A stretch of 13,673 nt of DNA from assembly GCA_029777145.1 (NCBI GenBank), contig JAKOSS010000878.1, positions 1 to 13,673 on the forward strand, in the 5' to 3' direction. The notes below the pieces were generated by a model. It was not told where the DNA came from, ran no database searches, and was given only the letters and a program-made list of their open reading frames with translations. Position numbers and translations under genes: made by a program. The DNA is from Acidobacteriota bacterium. GTDB lineage: Bacteria; Acidobacteriota; Blastocatellia; Pyrinomonadales; Pyrinomonadaceae. This document shows, piece by piece, positions 1-6,876 of the stretch (its first letter is position 1; every line of letters begins with the position of its first letter).

Positions 1-4
1 CACC

Positions 5-64
5 GCGAACTTGGCGAGTCTTCCGTGAAGCCGGTTTTCCTCACGCGAAGGACGCGGAGATCGC
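5..64. repeat. Intergenic imperfect-palindrome repeat, copy 1
   Basis: This 60-bp element is repeated 115 bp downstream with 7 mismatches by hand alignment. It has a left arm starting GCGAACTTGGCGAGTC, a central GCCGGTTTTCCTCAC and a right arm with GACGCGGAGATCGC. The right arm, reverse-complemented, resembles the left arm, so each unit is an imperfect dyad. Similar dyads built from short GCGAA/GCAAAG-type words around a TTTTCCTCACGC core are, from memory, common between genes in many environmental bacteria. They sometimes create spurious Arg-rich open frames. The function is unknown. Confidence 0.75.
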
Positions 65-119
65 AAAGGGAATCTGTTCGTCCGAAGTGTTGTAGAAACG
101 CAATTCCCGGTCAAACTTT

Positions 120-179
120 GCGAACTTTGCGAGTCTCCCGGGAAGCCGGTTTTCCTCACGCGGAGGACGCGAACGTCGC
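120..179. repeat. Intergenic imperfect-palindrome repeat, copy 2
   Basis: This is the second copy of the 60-bp element at 5-64, in the same orientation, with 53 of 60 positions identical. Differences are scattered in the arms, while the core GCCGGTTTTCCTCACGCG is unchanged. Its dyad is better preserved than that of copy 1: 117-144 pairs imperfectly with about 157-183 around the core. It ends about 150 bp before the HD-GYP start codon, upstream of the predicted promoter. Confidence 0.75.
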
Positions 180-259
180 GAACATTTCGTGCCTAGGATC
201 TCCGGCAAAACCTAACTCGACGGTCGTTTGAATTGTGCGTTCAACGTCGTTAAAAATTG

Positions 260-289
260 TTGACCGCAAAATTCCCAATACGTTAGACT
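260..289 (+). promoter_or_regulatory. Candidate sigma70 promoter for the HD-GYP gene
   Basis: A -35-like TTGACC (260-265, 5 of 6 consensus) is followed after 18 bp by a -10-like TAGACT (284-289, 4 of 6). Both lie in the locally most AT-rich part of the region. Transcription would begin near 296, leaving a short leader of about 35 nt before the ATG at 332. This is a consensus match only. Confidence 0.4.
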
Positions 290-331
290 ATTAGTGCGAT
301 TCCGGTCGCGCTCGCGTCCGTTCCTCCTCCG

Positions 332-2143
332 ATGAAGACAAAGATCAGTCTAATCTACTTTGTAATTCTTACCCTTCTCGTTGTCGGCTTGTTTCCGTTA
401 CTGCTCGTCAGTTGGACACTTTCAGACCGCAGCGCGAAGGAATTGCGCGCGCTCGAAGGCCGGTACCAGACACAGCTCGTACAGGACAAGGCCCGTCAGA
501 TCGAATTGTTCGGGCAACGCTATGGCGATCTTGTCGCCAGCTACGCCAAAGCTCTCGAACTCTCAAATGACTTTTCCGTACTTTCATCACCGCAAACCGA
601 AGAAAAACTCGGGACTACGCTTGAGGAAAATCCGTTTCTTCTAGCGCTTTACATCAAACCCGTCGGCTCCGAATCGATCGCCGTCCGCCGTGCCAAATTC
701 GTCGCGACCGAAGAACTGGAACAGATGTCGTCCGACTTTGCGAGGTCCTTTGAAAATCGGCGACTCGTCTTCGGCAAGCCCCAGAAAATTCCAACAAGCG
801 GCGAGATCGTGCTTCCGATCGCGTCGCCGGTGATCATCAACGGCAATGTGTCGGCGACCGTCATGGCCGTCGTCAGTCTGCGGGAGATCTCGCGGATCAT
901 GGCCGAGACGCGACCGATGTCGGAAGCCGAACTCTGGAATTCCGGTCTGCCGATAATCCTCGTCGTTGACGAGACCGGAAGCGCGGTTTTTCACCCGGAC
1001 GCCTCGGTCGTCGCTTCGCAGAAATCGTTTGCGTCGCTGAAGATCGTTCAGGAATGGATGGAGTCCAGTGTTCAGGTTCAATCGGCGCTCGTGCCGTTCT
1101 CGACCGAATACGACAGCAAAGAGCACGAAATGATCGGCGCATATTCGACGGCCAATCTTCGCAATGAACTGAAACTCGGCGTGATCGCGATGCAGGATGA
1201 GAGCCGCGCGCTGGCGTCCGTCGGCGAAATGCGTCGGACCGTGTGGCTGATCGGACTCGGTTTTGCATTTCTCGCGTTGCTCGTCGGACTCTTTCTCGCG
1301 CGGATGATGACGGTTCCGATCCTCAATCTCGTCTCCGTTGCCCATCAGATCGCCGCGGGCGATTATTCGACGCGTGTCGAAGCCAAGAGTTTTTCAGAGA
1401 TCGGCCAACTGGGCGAATCGTTCAATGTCATGAGCGACAAGGTCCAGGAGCAGATCGAAAAGCTGGCGCGCGCCGCCGAAGAGAACCGCGAATTGTTCGT
1501 CGGAACCGTGAAGGCCCTCGCCGCCGCGATCGACGGCAAGGACCGATACACGCGGGGCCATTCGGAACGCGTCGCACGTTTCTCGGTGGCGATCGGACGA
1601 CGTCTCAGGATGTCCGAGGACGATCTTGAGGCCCTCCGTATCAGCGCTCTCCTTCATGACGTCGGAAAGATCGCGATCGACGATGCGATCCTCAAGAAGC
1701 CGGCGGCTCTGACCGACGAAGAATTCGAGATCATGAAGACGCACCCCCAACGCGGCTTCAAGATCATGTCGCAGATCCCGCGGATGAGTGAATTCCTGCC
1801 CGGAATGTACATGCACCATGAGATGGTGAACGGCCAGGGTTATCCGCAGGGACTCAAGGGTGACGATATTCCGCTGCAGGCGAAGATCGTCTCGGTGGCA
1901 GACACTTTCGACGCTATGACAACCGATCGGCCGTATTCAAAGGGCATGGATCTCGCCGCGGCGCTTGATCGCATCCGGAGTTTCATTGGAACCCGGTACG
2001 ACGGAGCCGTTGTCGAGGCACTCATCCACGCCTGCGAATCCGGTGAGGTCCGGCCCGTCGGCGGCGTCGTCAAACCTAAGCAAACTCCTGTCGCAAACGG
2101 CGACCAGGAGTGTATGAAGTTGTTCGAACGTCGTGTTGCTTAG
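332..2143 (+). CDS. Membrane-anchored HAMP/HD-GYP protein, predicted c-di-GMP phosphodiesterase
   Basis: This 603-residue protein has a classical transmembrane sensor layout. Transmembrane helix 1 is at about 7-28, followed by a periplasmic sensor region of about 270 residues (Cache-like by length and position, not confirmed). Helix 2 is at about 304-323, then a HAMP linker at about 324-377 (ending in an LGESFNVMSDKV-type helix) and a C-terminal HD-GYP domain from about 386 to 580. The HD-GYP signature is complete: H410, the HD pair at 442-443 with K446, H471, the HH pair at 495-496, NGQGYP at 500-505, and D524 in SVADTFDAMT. The HHE..DG.GYP motif reads HHEMVNGQGYP here, so the usual Asp before the glycine is Asn. 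In known members this domain hydrolyses c-di-GMP in the cytoplasm. The ligand of the sensor part is unknown. The ATG at 332 begins a normal membrane helix, but no Shine-Dalgarno sequence precedes it; the bases just upstream are pyrimidine-rich. It is followed after 141 nt by the two membrane paralogs. Confidence 0.93.
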   Translation: MKTKISLIYFVILTLLVVGLFPLLLVSWTLSDRSAKELRALEGRYQTQLVQDKARQIELFGQRYGDLVASYAKALELSNDFSVLSSPQTEEKLGTTLEENPFLLALYIKPVGSESIAVRRAKFVATEELEQMSSDFARSFENRRLVFGKPQKIPTSGEIVLPIASPVIINGNVSATVMAVVSLREISRIMAETRPMSEAELWNSGLPIILVVDETGSAVFHPDASVVASQKSFASLKIVQEWMESSVQVQSALVPFSTEYDSKEHEMIGAYSTANLRNELKLGVIAMQDESRALASVGEMRRTVWLIGLGFAFLALLVGLFLARMMTVPILNLVSVAHQIAAGDYSTRVEAKSFSEIGQLGESFNVMSDKVQEQIEKLARAAEENRELFVGTVKALAAAIDGKDRYTRGHSERVARFSVAIGRRLRMSEDDLEALRISALLHDVGKIAIDDAILKKPAALTDEEFEIMKTHPQRGFKIMSQIPRMSEFLPGMYMHHEMVNGQGYPQGLKGDDIPLQAKIVSVADTFDAMTTDRPYSKGMDLAAALDRIRSFIGTRYDGAVVEALIHACESGEVRPVGGVVKPKQTPVANGDQECMKLFERRVA

Positions 2144-2200
2144 CGCGTTCGTTTCCCACGTATTGATCTTTGACACAAAATCAAGCGGCGCGCGTTCCGA

Positions 2201-2217
2201 GCGAACAGATCGTTCGC
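2201..2217 (+). other. Short hairpin in the gap after the HD-GYP gene
   Basis: GCGAAC (2201-2206) and GTTCGC (2212-2217) form a perfect 6-bp stem with a 5-nt loop. No T-tract follows, so it is not a typical intrinsic terminator. It could be a weak RNA structure in the leader of the following gene, or chance. Transcription may therefore run from the HD-GYP gene into the paralog pair. Confidence 0.3.
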
Positions 2218-2270
2218 CGGACCGACCGCGGAAGTAGTGGTCAATCATCAAGACAATCCGATTCTCAATA

Positions 2271-2276
2271 GGGAGG
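2271..2276 (+). promoter_or_regulatory. Ribosome binding site deciding the start of the first B-box-like paralog
   Basis: GGGAGG lies 8 nt before the ATG at 2285, an ideal Shine-Dalgarno position. The open frame extends 16 codons upstream to a GTG at 2237, but that GTG has no such site. The annotated start is therefore moved to 2285. Confidence 0.8.
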
Positions 2277-2284
2277 TGCAGTCG

Positions 2285-3754
2285 ATGCTTCCTACAGATT
2301 GTTTTGAACTTAGGGTCCTTAACCATACGCTTCATGCTGATCGGAACGAGATAATCCGGAAGATCAGAAAAGGCGCGATCGTCCCGGGCGATCAGATTCT
2401 GGAACACAGCGGGACATGGTCGGCGATCGAATCGAGCGCCGAGTTCGGAGAGCTGTTTCTTGAAATGGAGCGTGAGCTGGAAGATTCGCGCGTATCCGAG
2501 TTTCGGGACGTGTACACGAACTTCCAGGTCAAGCCGGCGACGTTTGAATCGTCGGATGATTCCGACCGCTTGGCAAAAAGCTGCGCCATTCATCCCGAAT
2601 CGGCGCCGGTCTACATCTGCTCGGTCTGCGAGAACCTGTTCTGTGCGGACTGCCCGACGATCGTCGACGGCAAGCGGGTTTGCCCGTTTTGCGGCGGACA
2701 ATGCGTCCTTTACCTCGGTCAGCGGTGGTCGTTCGAAAACCGGATCGAGAATCAGTACCGGAACCACGCCGAGGAACCGATCGCAACGGAACCGGTCATC
2801 GCCGTCAGGGAGCGTCTGGAATGGTCCGACTTCACGACCGCCTTTTCCTACCCGATGCGCTTCAAGGCGGGACTTGCGACGTGCGCACTGCTCGGCGTCG
2901 TTCTGTTCTTCGGATTGATAATCACGTTGTTTCGGGGCGACTGGATGTTGATCGTCAGCGGGATCATCGTCCTCTCGCTGATCGCCTTGCAGTTCGGCGT
3001 GATGATCCGGACGTTCGACAACTTCGAACGCGCGGACGAAGAAAGGGGCTACATGCCGCATCTCGCCGATTTCTCGTTCGCCGACGACGTCGTTCATCCG
3101 GTCCTCTCCGGACTCACCGCGTACTTCGAAGCGTTCGGTCCGAGCTTCGCCGTTCTGGTGATCGCGATCGCCGTTGCCTGGAGTGCCGTTGAGACAAATC
3201 TGACGCGGATGGACGGAAAAGCCGACGATACGGGAGCGCTGGTTTCGAGGGTTGTCGACGGCCACGGACCGGAAGCCGAATCGGCGCGGCGACTCGCCGT
3301 CGAACGACGGGTGAGGCAACTCGAATCAGTGTTCGGAAAGAATCATCTGGTCGAGAACGAAGGATTCGAGCGCCTGACCGGCTCGCTGGTCCGGATGACT
3401 GTCTGGTTCGAAATACCGCTGGTCGTGTTATTAGTATTTGGTTTGGTCTTCTTCCCCGGAGTCTGTATCAGTGTTACCCGCAAGCATAGAAACCTCACCG
3501 ACCGCATCGCAGGAGGATTTCGCGAAATGAAAAATATCGGCTTTGATTATGTCAAGATCATGATCTCCCTGATCATTCTTCAACTGATCTCGGCCGTCGC
3601 CGCCACCTCGGCGTCAAAACTGATCACCGCGGCCGGATTCCCGTCGGTCGCGCTTGTGGTCGCGCTGATGATCAGCGGCATATTCGCAGCATATAGTTGG
3701 GTGACGGCATCGGCGATCCTCGGAATTGTCAGGGTCAAGCTCGCCGTCGAATGA
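2285..3754 (+). CDS. B-box-like zinc-finger polytopic membrane protein, paralog A (unknown function)
   Basis: This 489-residue protein has three parts. Residues 1-60 form a small domain resembling GYF/DUF4339-type modules (pattern of L, G-x-I-x-P-G-D and W). Residues 100-136 carry a cross-brace-type metal motif C-x2-H-x8-C-x2-C-x4-C-x2-C-x9-C-x2-C (C100, H103, C112, C115, C120, C123, C133, C136), much like a B-box zinc finger, with one more Cys at 140. The C-terminal half has about six hydrophobic segments (roughly 195-217, 219-242, 285-303, 376-397, 424-443, 451-479). A polar, charged loop lies near 305-370. The next gene encodes a clear paralog with the same order of parts. Shared blocks include DDVVHP (267-272), YP-x-[RK]-FKA near 189-195, and DY-[VF]-KI near 421-425. 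I do not recognise a characterised homologue. The zinc finger may act in protein contacts on the cytoplasmic face, which is inference. The start is set by GGGAGG at 2271-2276. Confidence 0.85.
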   Translation: MLPTDCFELRVLNHTLHADRNEIIRKIRKGAIVPGDQILEHSGTWSAIESSAEFGELFLEMERELEDSRVSEFRDVYTNFQVKPATFESSDDSDRLAKSCAIHPESAPVYICSVCENLFCADCPTIVDGKRVCPFCGGQCVLYLGQRWSFENRIENQYRNHAEEPIATEPVIAVRERLEWSDFTTAFSYPMRFKAGLATCALLGVVLFFGLIITLFRGDWMLIVSGIIVLSLIALQFGVMIRTFDNFERADEERGYMPHLADFSFADDVVHPVLSGLTAYFEAFGPSFAVLVIAIAVAWSAVETNLTRMDGKADDTGALVSRVVDGHGPEAESARRLAVERRVRQLESVFGKNHLVENEGFERLTGSLVRMTVWFEIPLVVLLVFGLVFFPGVCISVTRKHRNLTDRIAGGFREMKNIGFDYVKIMISLIILQLISAVAATSASKLITAAGFPSVALVVALMISGIFAAYSWVTASAILGIVRVKLAVE

Positions 3755-3811
3755 TCCGATCCTCGTTCCCGCCTTCAACGGTCCGTCCCGCCGGATCAGA
3801 TCTCACGTGCC

Positions 3812-3817
3812 GGGAGA
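3812..3817 (+). promoter_or_regulatory. Ribosome binding site deciding the start of the second paralog
   Basis: GGGAGA lies 10 nt before the ATG at 3828. The open frame continues upstream to a TTG at 3726, but that start would lie inside the preceding gene and lacks a comparable site. The first conserved residues (around VWQVDVG) follow directly after the ATG at 3828. Confidence 0.7.
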
Positions 3818-3827
3818 AATTCAAATT

Positions 3828-5690
3828 ATGAACGTTACCGATTTTCAGGAAGTTTGGCAGGTCGATGTCGGAACTCAGGTTTACGAAGCGACGTTCGAAG
3901 TTCTGACTCAATGGATTGGCGAGGGTTCGCTGCTTCCGCAGGACCGCGTCCGCCGGGGCAATCTCCGATGGATCGAGGCCCGGCGGGTTCCGGCGCTGAT
4001 GCCGTTCTTCAACGCCAAGGACGCCGGGACTCCGCCGCCGGTAAGCCAGCCGACGGTCGCGCAGTCAACGGTTACGGAGCCCGCGGTTGATCCCGTTTCC
4101 CGAAGCGTCCCGCCGGCGGTCACTTTCGAGCAAACTCCGGCAACCGCGCCGCCGACCGCGACAACCGCATTCTTTACTGACGGGCCGGCGACGGCTCCCG
4201 ATCCGTTCGATCCGTTTCCGGCAACCGCCGAACCCGCGAATCCCTACAAAACCACTTTCGTCAACGAAGTTCAGCCGCCGCCGTCTTCCGGCATCACCGC
4301 GCCCGTTGCCGCTCCGCCGGAGGCCGCGCCGTTGCCGGATTATCCACAGACCGCCAATTTTGCGCCGGCGCCGACATCGTTCGAGCCCGCCGGAAACGTC
4401 AACGTCTTCGAACCGGCAGGCGTGGCCGAACCCGTTCCGGTCTTCGACGCCGCCGATTTCCAGCTGGCTTGCGCGATGCACCCGGAATCGCCCGCGTTTT
4501 TCGTCTGCGAAACTTGCGCGAACGTCTTTTGCAAAGTCTGTCCGAAATCGTACGGCGGAACCGTGAGGATCTGTCCGTTCTGCGGTGCGATGTGCCAGCG
4601 GATCGAGCAAAAGAAGAAGAAGGACGACGAGATCACGCGAATGCATTCCGAGATCACCGAGGGTTTCGGCTTCGGCGATTTCGGGCGGGCGTTGATATAT
4701 CCCTTCAAGTTCAAGGCGAGCCTCTTTTTCGGGGCGATCCTGTTCATGTTCTTCACGCTCGGCCAGAACGCATCGTCGGTCGGCGGTATCTTTATGCTGT
4801 CGGCCTCGCTGACGTGCTACATGCTGAGCAACATGCTCTATTTCGGCATTCTGACGAACGTTCTCGAAAACTTTTCACAAGGGATCACGAACCGGAATTT
4901 CATGCCGAGTTTCGATGAGTTCTCGCTCTGGGACGATGTCGTCCATCCTTTTTTCCTCAGCATCGCGGTCTATCTTGTGTCGTTCGGTCTGTTTGTGCTC
5001 ATCGCCGTTGGGGTCGTGCTTTACGGAGCAAACGCGGTGGCGAGCAGCTTCGATAATTCGCCAAGCATTACTCAGGCTCACAACGAGGAGGCGGAGCGAT
5101 TCGCGCGTCAGTTTCAGGAGCGCGGCCGCGTCGAGCCTTACGGGTCAAACTCCCAAGTGTCGCCGGGCGACTCAGACGAGGACGCGGAATTCGAGAAGAT
5201 GAACGAATTCATCCAGGAACAGCGCCGGAAGCAATTGGAATCGGGAATCGGAAAAACACCGGAGACCGTTGAAAAAGAACGGAACGAGATGATCGCCGGC
5301 TTCTTCAAAACCGCTCTCCCGCTGCTGCTTCTGGCGGGTGCGGCGATGCTCTGGGGAATCTTCTATTTCCCGGCGGCTTGCATGGTCGCCGGATATACGC
5401 GATCGTTCGCGGCGACGATGAATCCGAAGATCGGGATCGATACGATCCGTGTCCTCGGCGCCGATTACTTCAAGATCCTTGTCATGGGATTCCTGGTCGG
5501 CGTGATGTCGGTAACTTTCGGTATAATCCTCAGCATCATTTTCTTCCCGTTCAATCTGCCCGGCGTCGGCAATCTGCCGGCGAAGGCGATCGGATCGTTG
5601 TTCGGATTCTATTTGTCGGTGGTCTTTACGGTCATCCTTGGTTACGCACTTTACAAGAACTCGGGCAAACTACAACTTTACAAGGGTTGA
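3828..5690 (+). CDS. B-box-like zinc-finger polytopic membrane protein, paralog B (unknown function)
   Basis: This 620-residue protein has the same plan as the preceding gene with a long insertion. Residues 8-62 form a GYF/DUF4339-like module (W10, W29 in LTQWIGEGSLLPQDRV, W48). Residues about 65-205 are a low-complexity Pro/Thr/Ala-rich linker, probably disordered. Residues 215-252 carry C-x2-H-x8-C-x2-C-x4-C-x2-C-x10-C-x2-C (C215, H218, C227, C230, C235, C238, C249, C252), followed by C256 and a lysine run at 262-265. About six membrane segments follow (roughly 298-316, 319-342, 375-400, 492-520, 548-575, 588-608), with a charged loop at about 405-490. DDVVHP recurs at 369-374 and DYFKI at 546-550. 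The gene starts 73 nt after its paralog and ends just before a strong terminator, so the two are probably co-transcribed. Function is unknown. The soluble N-terminal modules joined by a flexible linker suggest a membrane-anchored interaction protein, which is inference. The start is chosen by GGGAGA at 3812-3817. Confidence 0.85.
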   Translation: MNVTDFQEVWQVDVGTQVYEATFEVLTQWIGEGSLLPQDRVRRGNLRWIEARRVPALMPFFNAKDAGTPPPVSQPTVAQSTVTEPAVDPVSRSVPPAVTFEQTPATAPPTATTAFFTDGPATAPDPFDPFPATAEPANPYKTTFVNEVQPPPSSGITAPVAAPPEAAPLPDYPQTANFAPAPTSFEPAGNVNVFEPAGVAEPVPVFDAADFQLACAMHPESPAFFVCETCANVFCKVCPKSYGGTVRICPFCGAMCQRIEQKKKKDDEITRMHSEITEGFGFGDFGRALIYPFKFKASLFFGAILFMFFTLGQNASSVGGIFMLSASLTCYMLSNMLYFGILTNVLENFSQGITNRNFMPSFDEFSLWDDVVHPFFLSIAVYLVSFGLFVLIAVGVVLYGANAVASSFDNSPSITQAHNEEAERFARQFQERGRVEPYGSNSQVSPGDSDEDAEFEKMNEFIQEQRRKQLESGIGKTPETVEKERNEMIAGFFKTALPLLLLAGAAMLWGIFYFPAACMVAGYTRSFAATMNPKIGIDTIRVLGADYFKILVMGFLVGVMSVTFGIILSIIFFPFNLPGVGNLPAKAIGSLFGFYLSVVFTVILGYALYKNSGKLQLYKG

Positions 5691-5711
5691 TCATCAACGA
5701 TCGGCTGAAGC

Positions 5712-5744
5712 GCGGGGGGCGATCTATCCGCCTCCCGCCTTTTT
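5712..5744 (+). terminator. Rho-independent terminator after the paralog pair
   Basis: GCGGGGGGCG (5712-5721) pairs with CGCCTCCCGC (5729-5738) to give a 10-bp stem with a single G-U wobble and a 7-nt loop. It is followed by CTTTTT (5739-5744). It starts 21 nt after the stop codon of paralog B and ends its transcript before ftsY. Confidence 0.88.
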
Positions 5745-5770
5745 CATTTGTCCGGCTAGTTTCCTATAAT
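5741..5770 (+). promoter_or_regulatory. Candidate promoter for ftsY-ribD
   Basis: A perfect -10 box TATAAT lies at 5765-5770. The best -35 partner is TTTTCA at 5741-5746 (4 of 6, 18-bp spacing), inside the T-tract of the preceding terminator. Transcription would begin near 5777, about 57 nt before the ftsY ATG. The -10 box is convincing; the -35 is weak. Confidence 0.55.
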
Positions 5771-5833
5771 CGACTATTTGGGCGAGTCGCCGTCGCAGAT
5801 CTTTAGCGGCGCCGGGATCGTTCCGACAAAGCT

Positions 5834-6871
5834 ATGGCATTTTTTTGGCGGCGAAAAAAAGACGAAGACAAGTTCTCGACCTCGGTTCTGGGCCTCGACA
5901 AGTCGATCGAGGAACTGCAGAAGCAGGAAGAAGAGGCCGAGAAGGCGATCGGCGTAAGGTTTTACAACGCGATCGAAAAGACCCGTTATTCGATCAACAA
6001 CAAGCTCGACACGATCTTCGAAGGGCGCAAGAAGATCGACGACGAATTTCTCGACGAGCTTGAAGAGATGCTGATATCGACTGACATCGGCGTCTCGACG
6101 ACGATGCAGATACTCGATGCGATCCGGCGCGGCGTTTCGCGCCAGGAGATCAACGATCTCGACGCTCTCAAACGCATCATGAAGGGCGAGCTTCTGGCGA
6201 TCCTCAATCATTCGACCGAAAGCGGCGTCGCCGACGAAACGAAGTATGCGCTCGACATCAAGCCGTACGTCCTGATGGTCGTCGGCGTCAACGGCGTCGG
6301 CAAAACGACGACGATCGGCAAACTTGCGCAGCGCATCAAGGCCGAAGGAAACGGCGTCCTGATCTGCGCCGCCGACACCTTCCGCGCCGCCGCCAGCGAC
6401 CAGCTCGAGATCTGGGCTGATCGCGCCGGCGTCGAGATCATCCAGCAAAAGCAGGGAACCGATCCGGCAGCGGTGTTGTTCGATTCGCTGCACGCCGCCA
6501 AGGCACGCAGCGCCGACGTTTTGATCGTCGATACCGCCGGCCGGCTCCATAACAAGTCGAACCTGATGGCCGAACTCGAAAAGATGAAGCGCGTCGCCGG
6601 CCGCGAAGTTGACGGCGCGCCGCACGAGACCCTGCTCGTGATCGACGCGGTCACCGGGCAGAACGGACTCGAGCAGGCGCGGCAGTTCATGAGAACCGCC
6701 GATGTCACGGGGATCGTTCTGACGAAACTCGACGGGACGGCGAAGGGCGGGATCGCCGTCGCGATCGCCAAGGAACTGAATCTTCCGATCCGTTATGTCG
6801 GCGTCGGCGAAAAGGTCGACGACCTGATGGTCTTCGATGCCGAACAGTACGTCAACGGGCTTTTCAACTGA
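5834..6871 (+). CDS. ftsY: Signal recognition particle receptor FtsY
   Basis: This 345-residue SRP receptor GTPase works at the inner membrane. It binds the Ffh-4.5S RNA complex and hands ribosomes making membrane proteins to the Sec translocon. An N-domain helical bundle covers about 40-130. The NG GTPase motifs are all intact: P-loop [10 protein letters not shown] at 151-160, DTFRAAA at 181-187, DTAGR at 233-237, TKLD at 297-300 and the closing GVGEKVDDL at 323-331. The charged N-terminus (residues 1-39, with two basic clusters and a Glu-rich stretch) is short. The long acidic A domain of the E. coli protein is absent, as in many phyla. The ATG at 5834 is the obvious start, although a strong Shine-Dalgarno sequence is lacking. 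Only 5 nt separate it from ribD, implying co-transcription and probable translational coupling. Confidence 0.98.
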   Translation: MAFFWRRKKDEDKFSTSVLGLDKSIEELQKQEEEAEKAIGVRFYNAIEKTRYSINNKLDTIFEGRKKIDDEFLDELEEMLISTDIGVSTTMQILDAIRRGVSRQEINDLDALKRIMKGELLAILNHSTESGVADETKYALDIKPYVLMVVGVNGVGKTTTIGKLAQRIKAEGNGVLICAADTFRAAASDQLEIWADRAGVEIIQQKQGTDPAAVLFDSLHAAKARSADVLIVDTAGRLHNKSNLMAELEKMKRVAGREVDGAPHETLLVIDAVTGQNGLEQARQFMRTADVTGIVLTKLDGTAKGGIAVAIAKELNLPIRYVGVGEKVDDLMVFDAEQYVNGLFN

Positions 6872-6876
6872 TTATT

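Larger units (their letters stand above)
1..331. other. Gene-free left edge with repeats and a promoter
   Basis: This stretch holds no convincing gene. A 68-codon open frame (25-231) runs through it, but it is made almost entirely of the two repeat copies and has no ribosome binding site. The first 180 bases are occupied by the duplicated intergenic repeat. The remaining 150 bases are more AT-rich and contain a sigma70-like promoter candidate for the HD-GYP gene. Nothing else recognisable was found. Confidence 0.75.

Noticed and set aside
25..231. 68-codon open frame on the + strand
   Set aside because: It is made of the two repeat copies, is Arg-rich in the way repeat translations are, and has no ribosome binding site or coding character.
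2170..2175. Perfect TTGACA upstream of paralog A
   Set aside because: At 16-18 bp downstream there is only GC-rich sequence and no -10-like hexamer, so a sigma70 promoter is not supported.
2237..2284. GTG-initiated 16-codon N-terminal extension of paralog A
   Set aside because: The internal ATG at 2285 has an ideal GGGAGG 8 nt upstream and the GTG has none; the paralog comparison also starts after the ATG.
1937..3319. 460-codon minus-strand open frame opposite the HD-GYP and paralog A genes
   Set aside because: It is a shadow frame: highly charged, no domain signature, crosses two well-supported + strand genes and their intergenic gap. GC-rich codon bias with many GATCG words keeps opposite frames open.
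3726..3827. TTG-initiated extension of paralog B overlapping paralog A
   Set aside because: It overlaps the upstream gene, lacks a Shine-Dalgarno sequence and adds no recognisable domain; the ATG at 3828 has GGGAGA in place.
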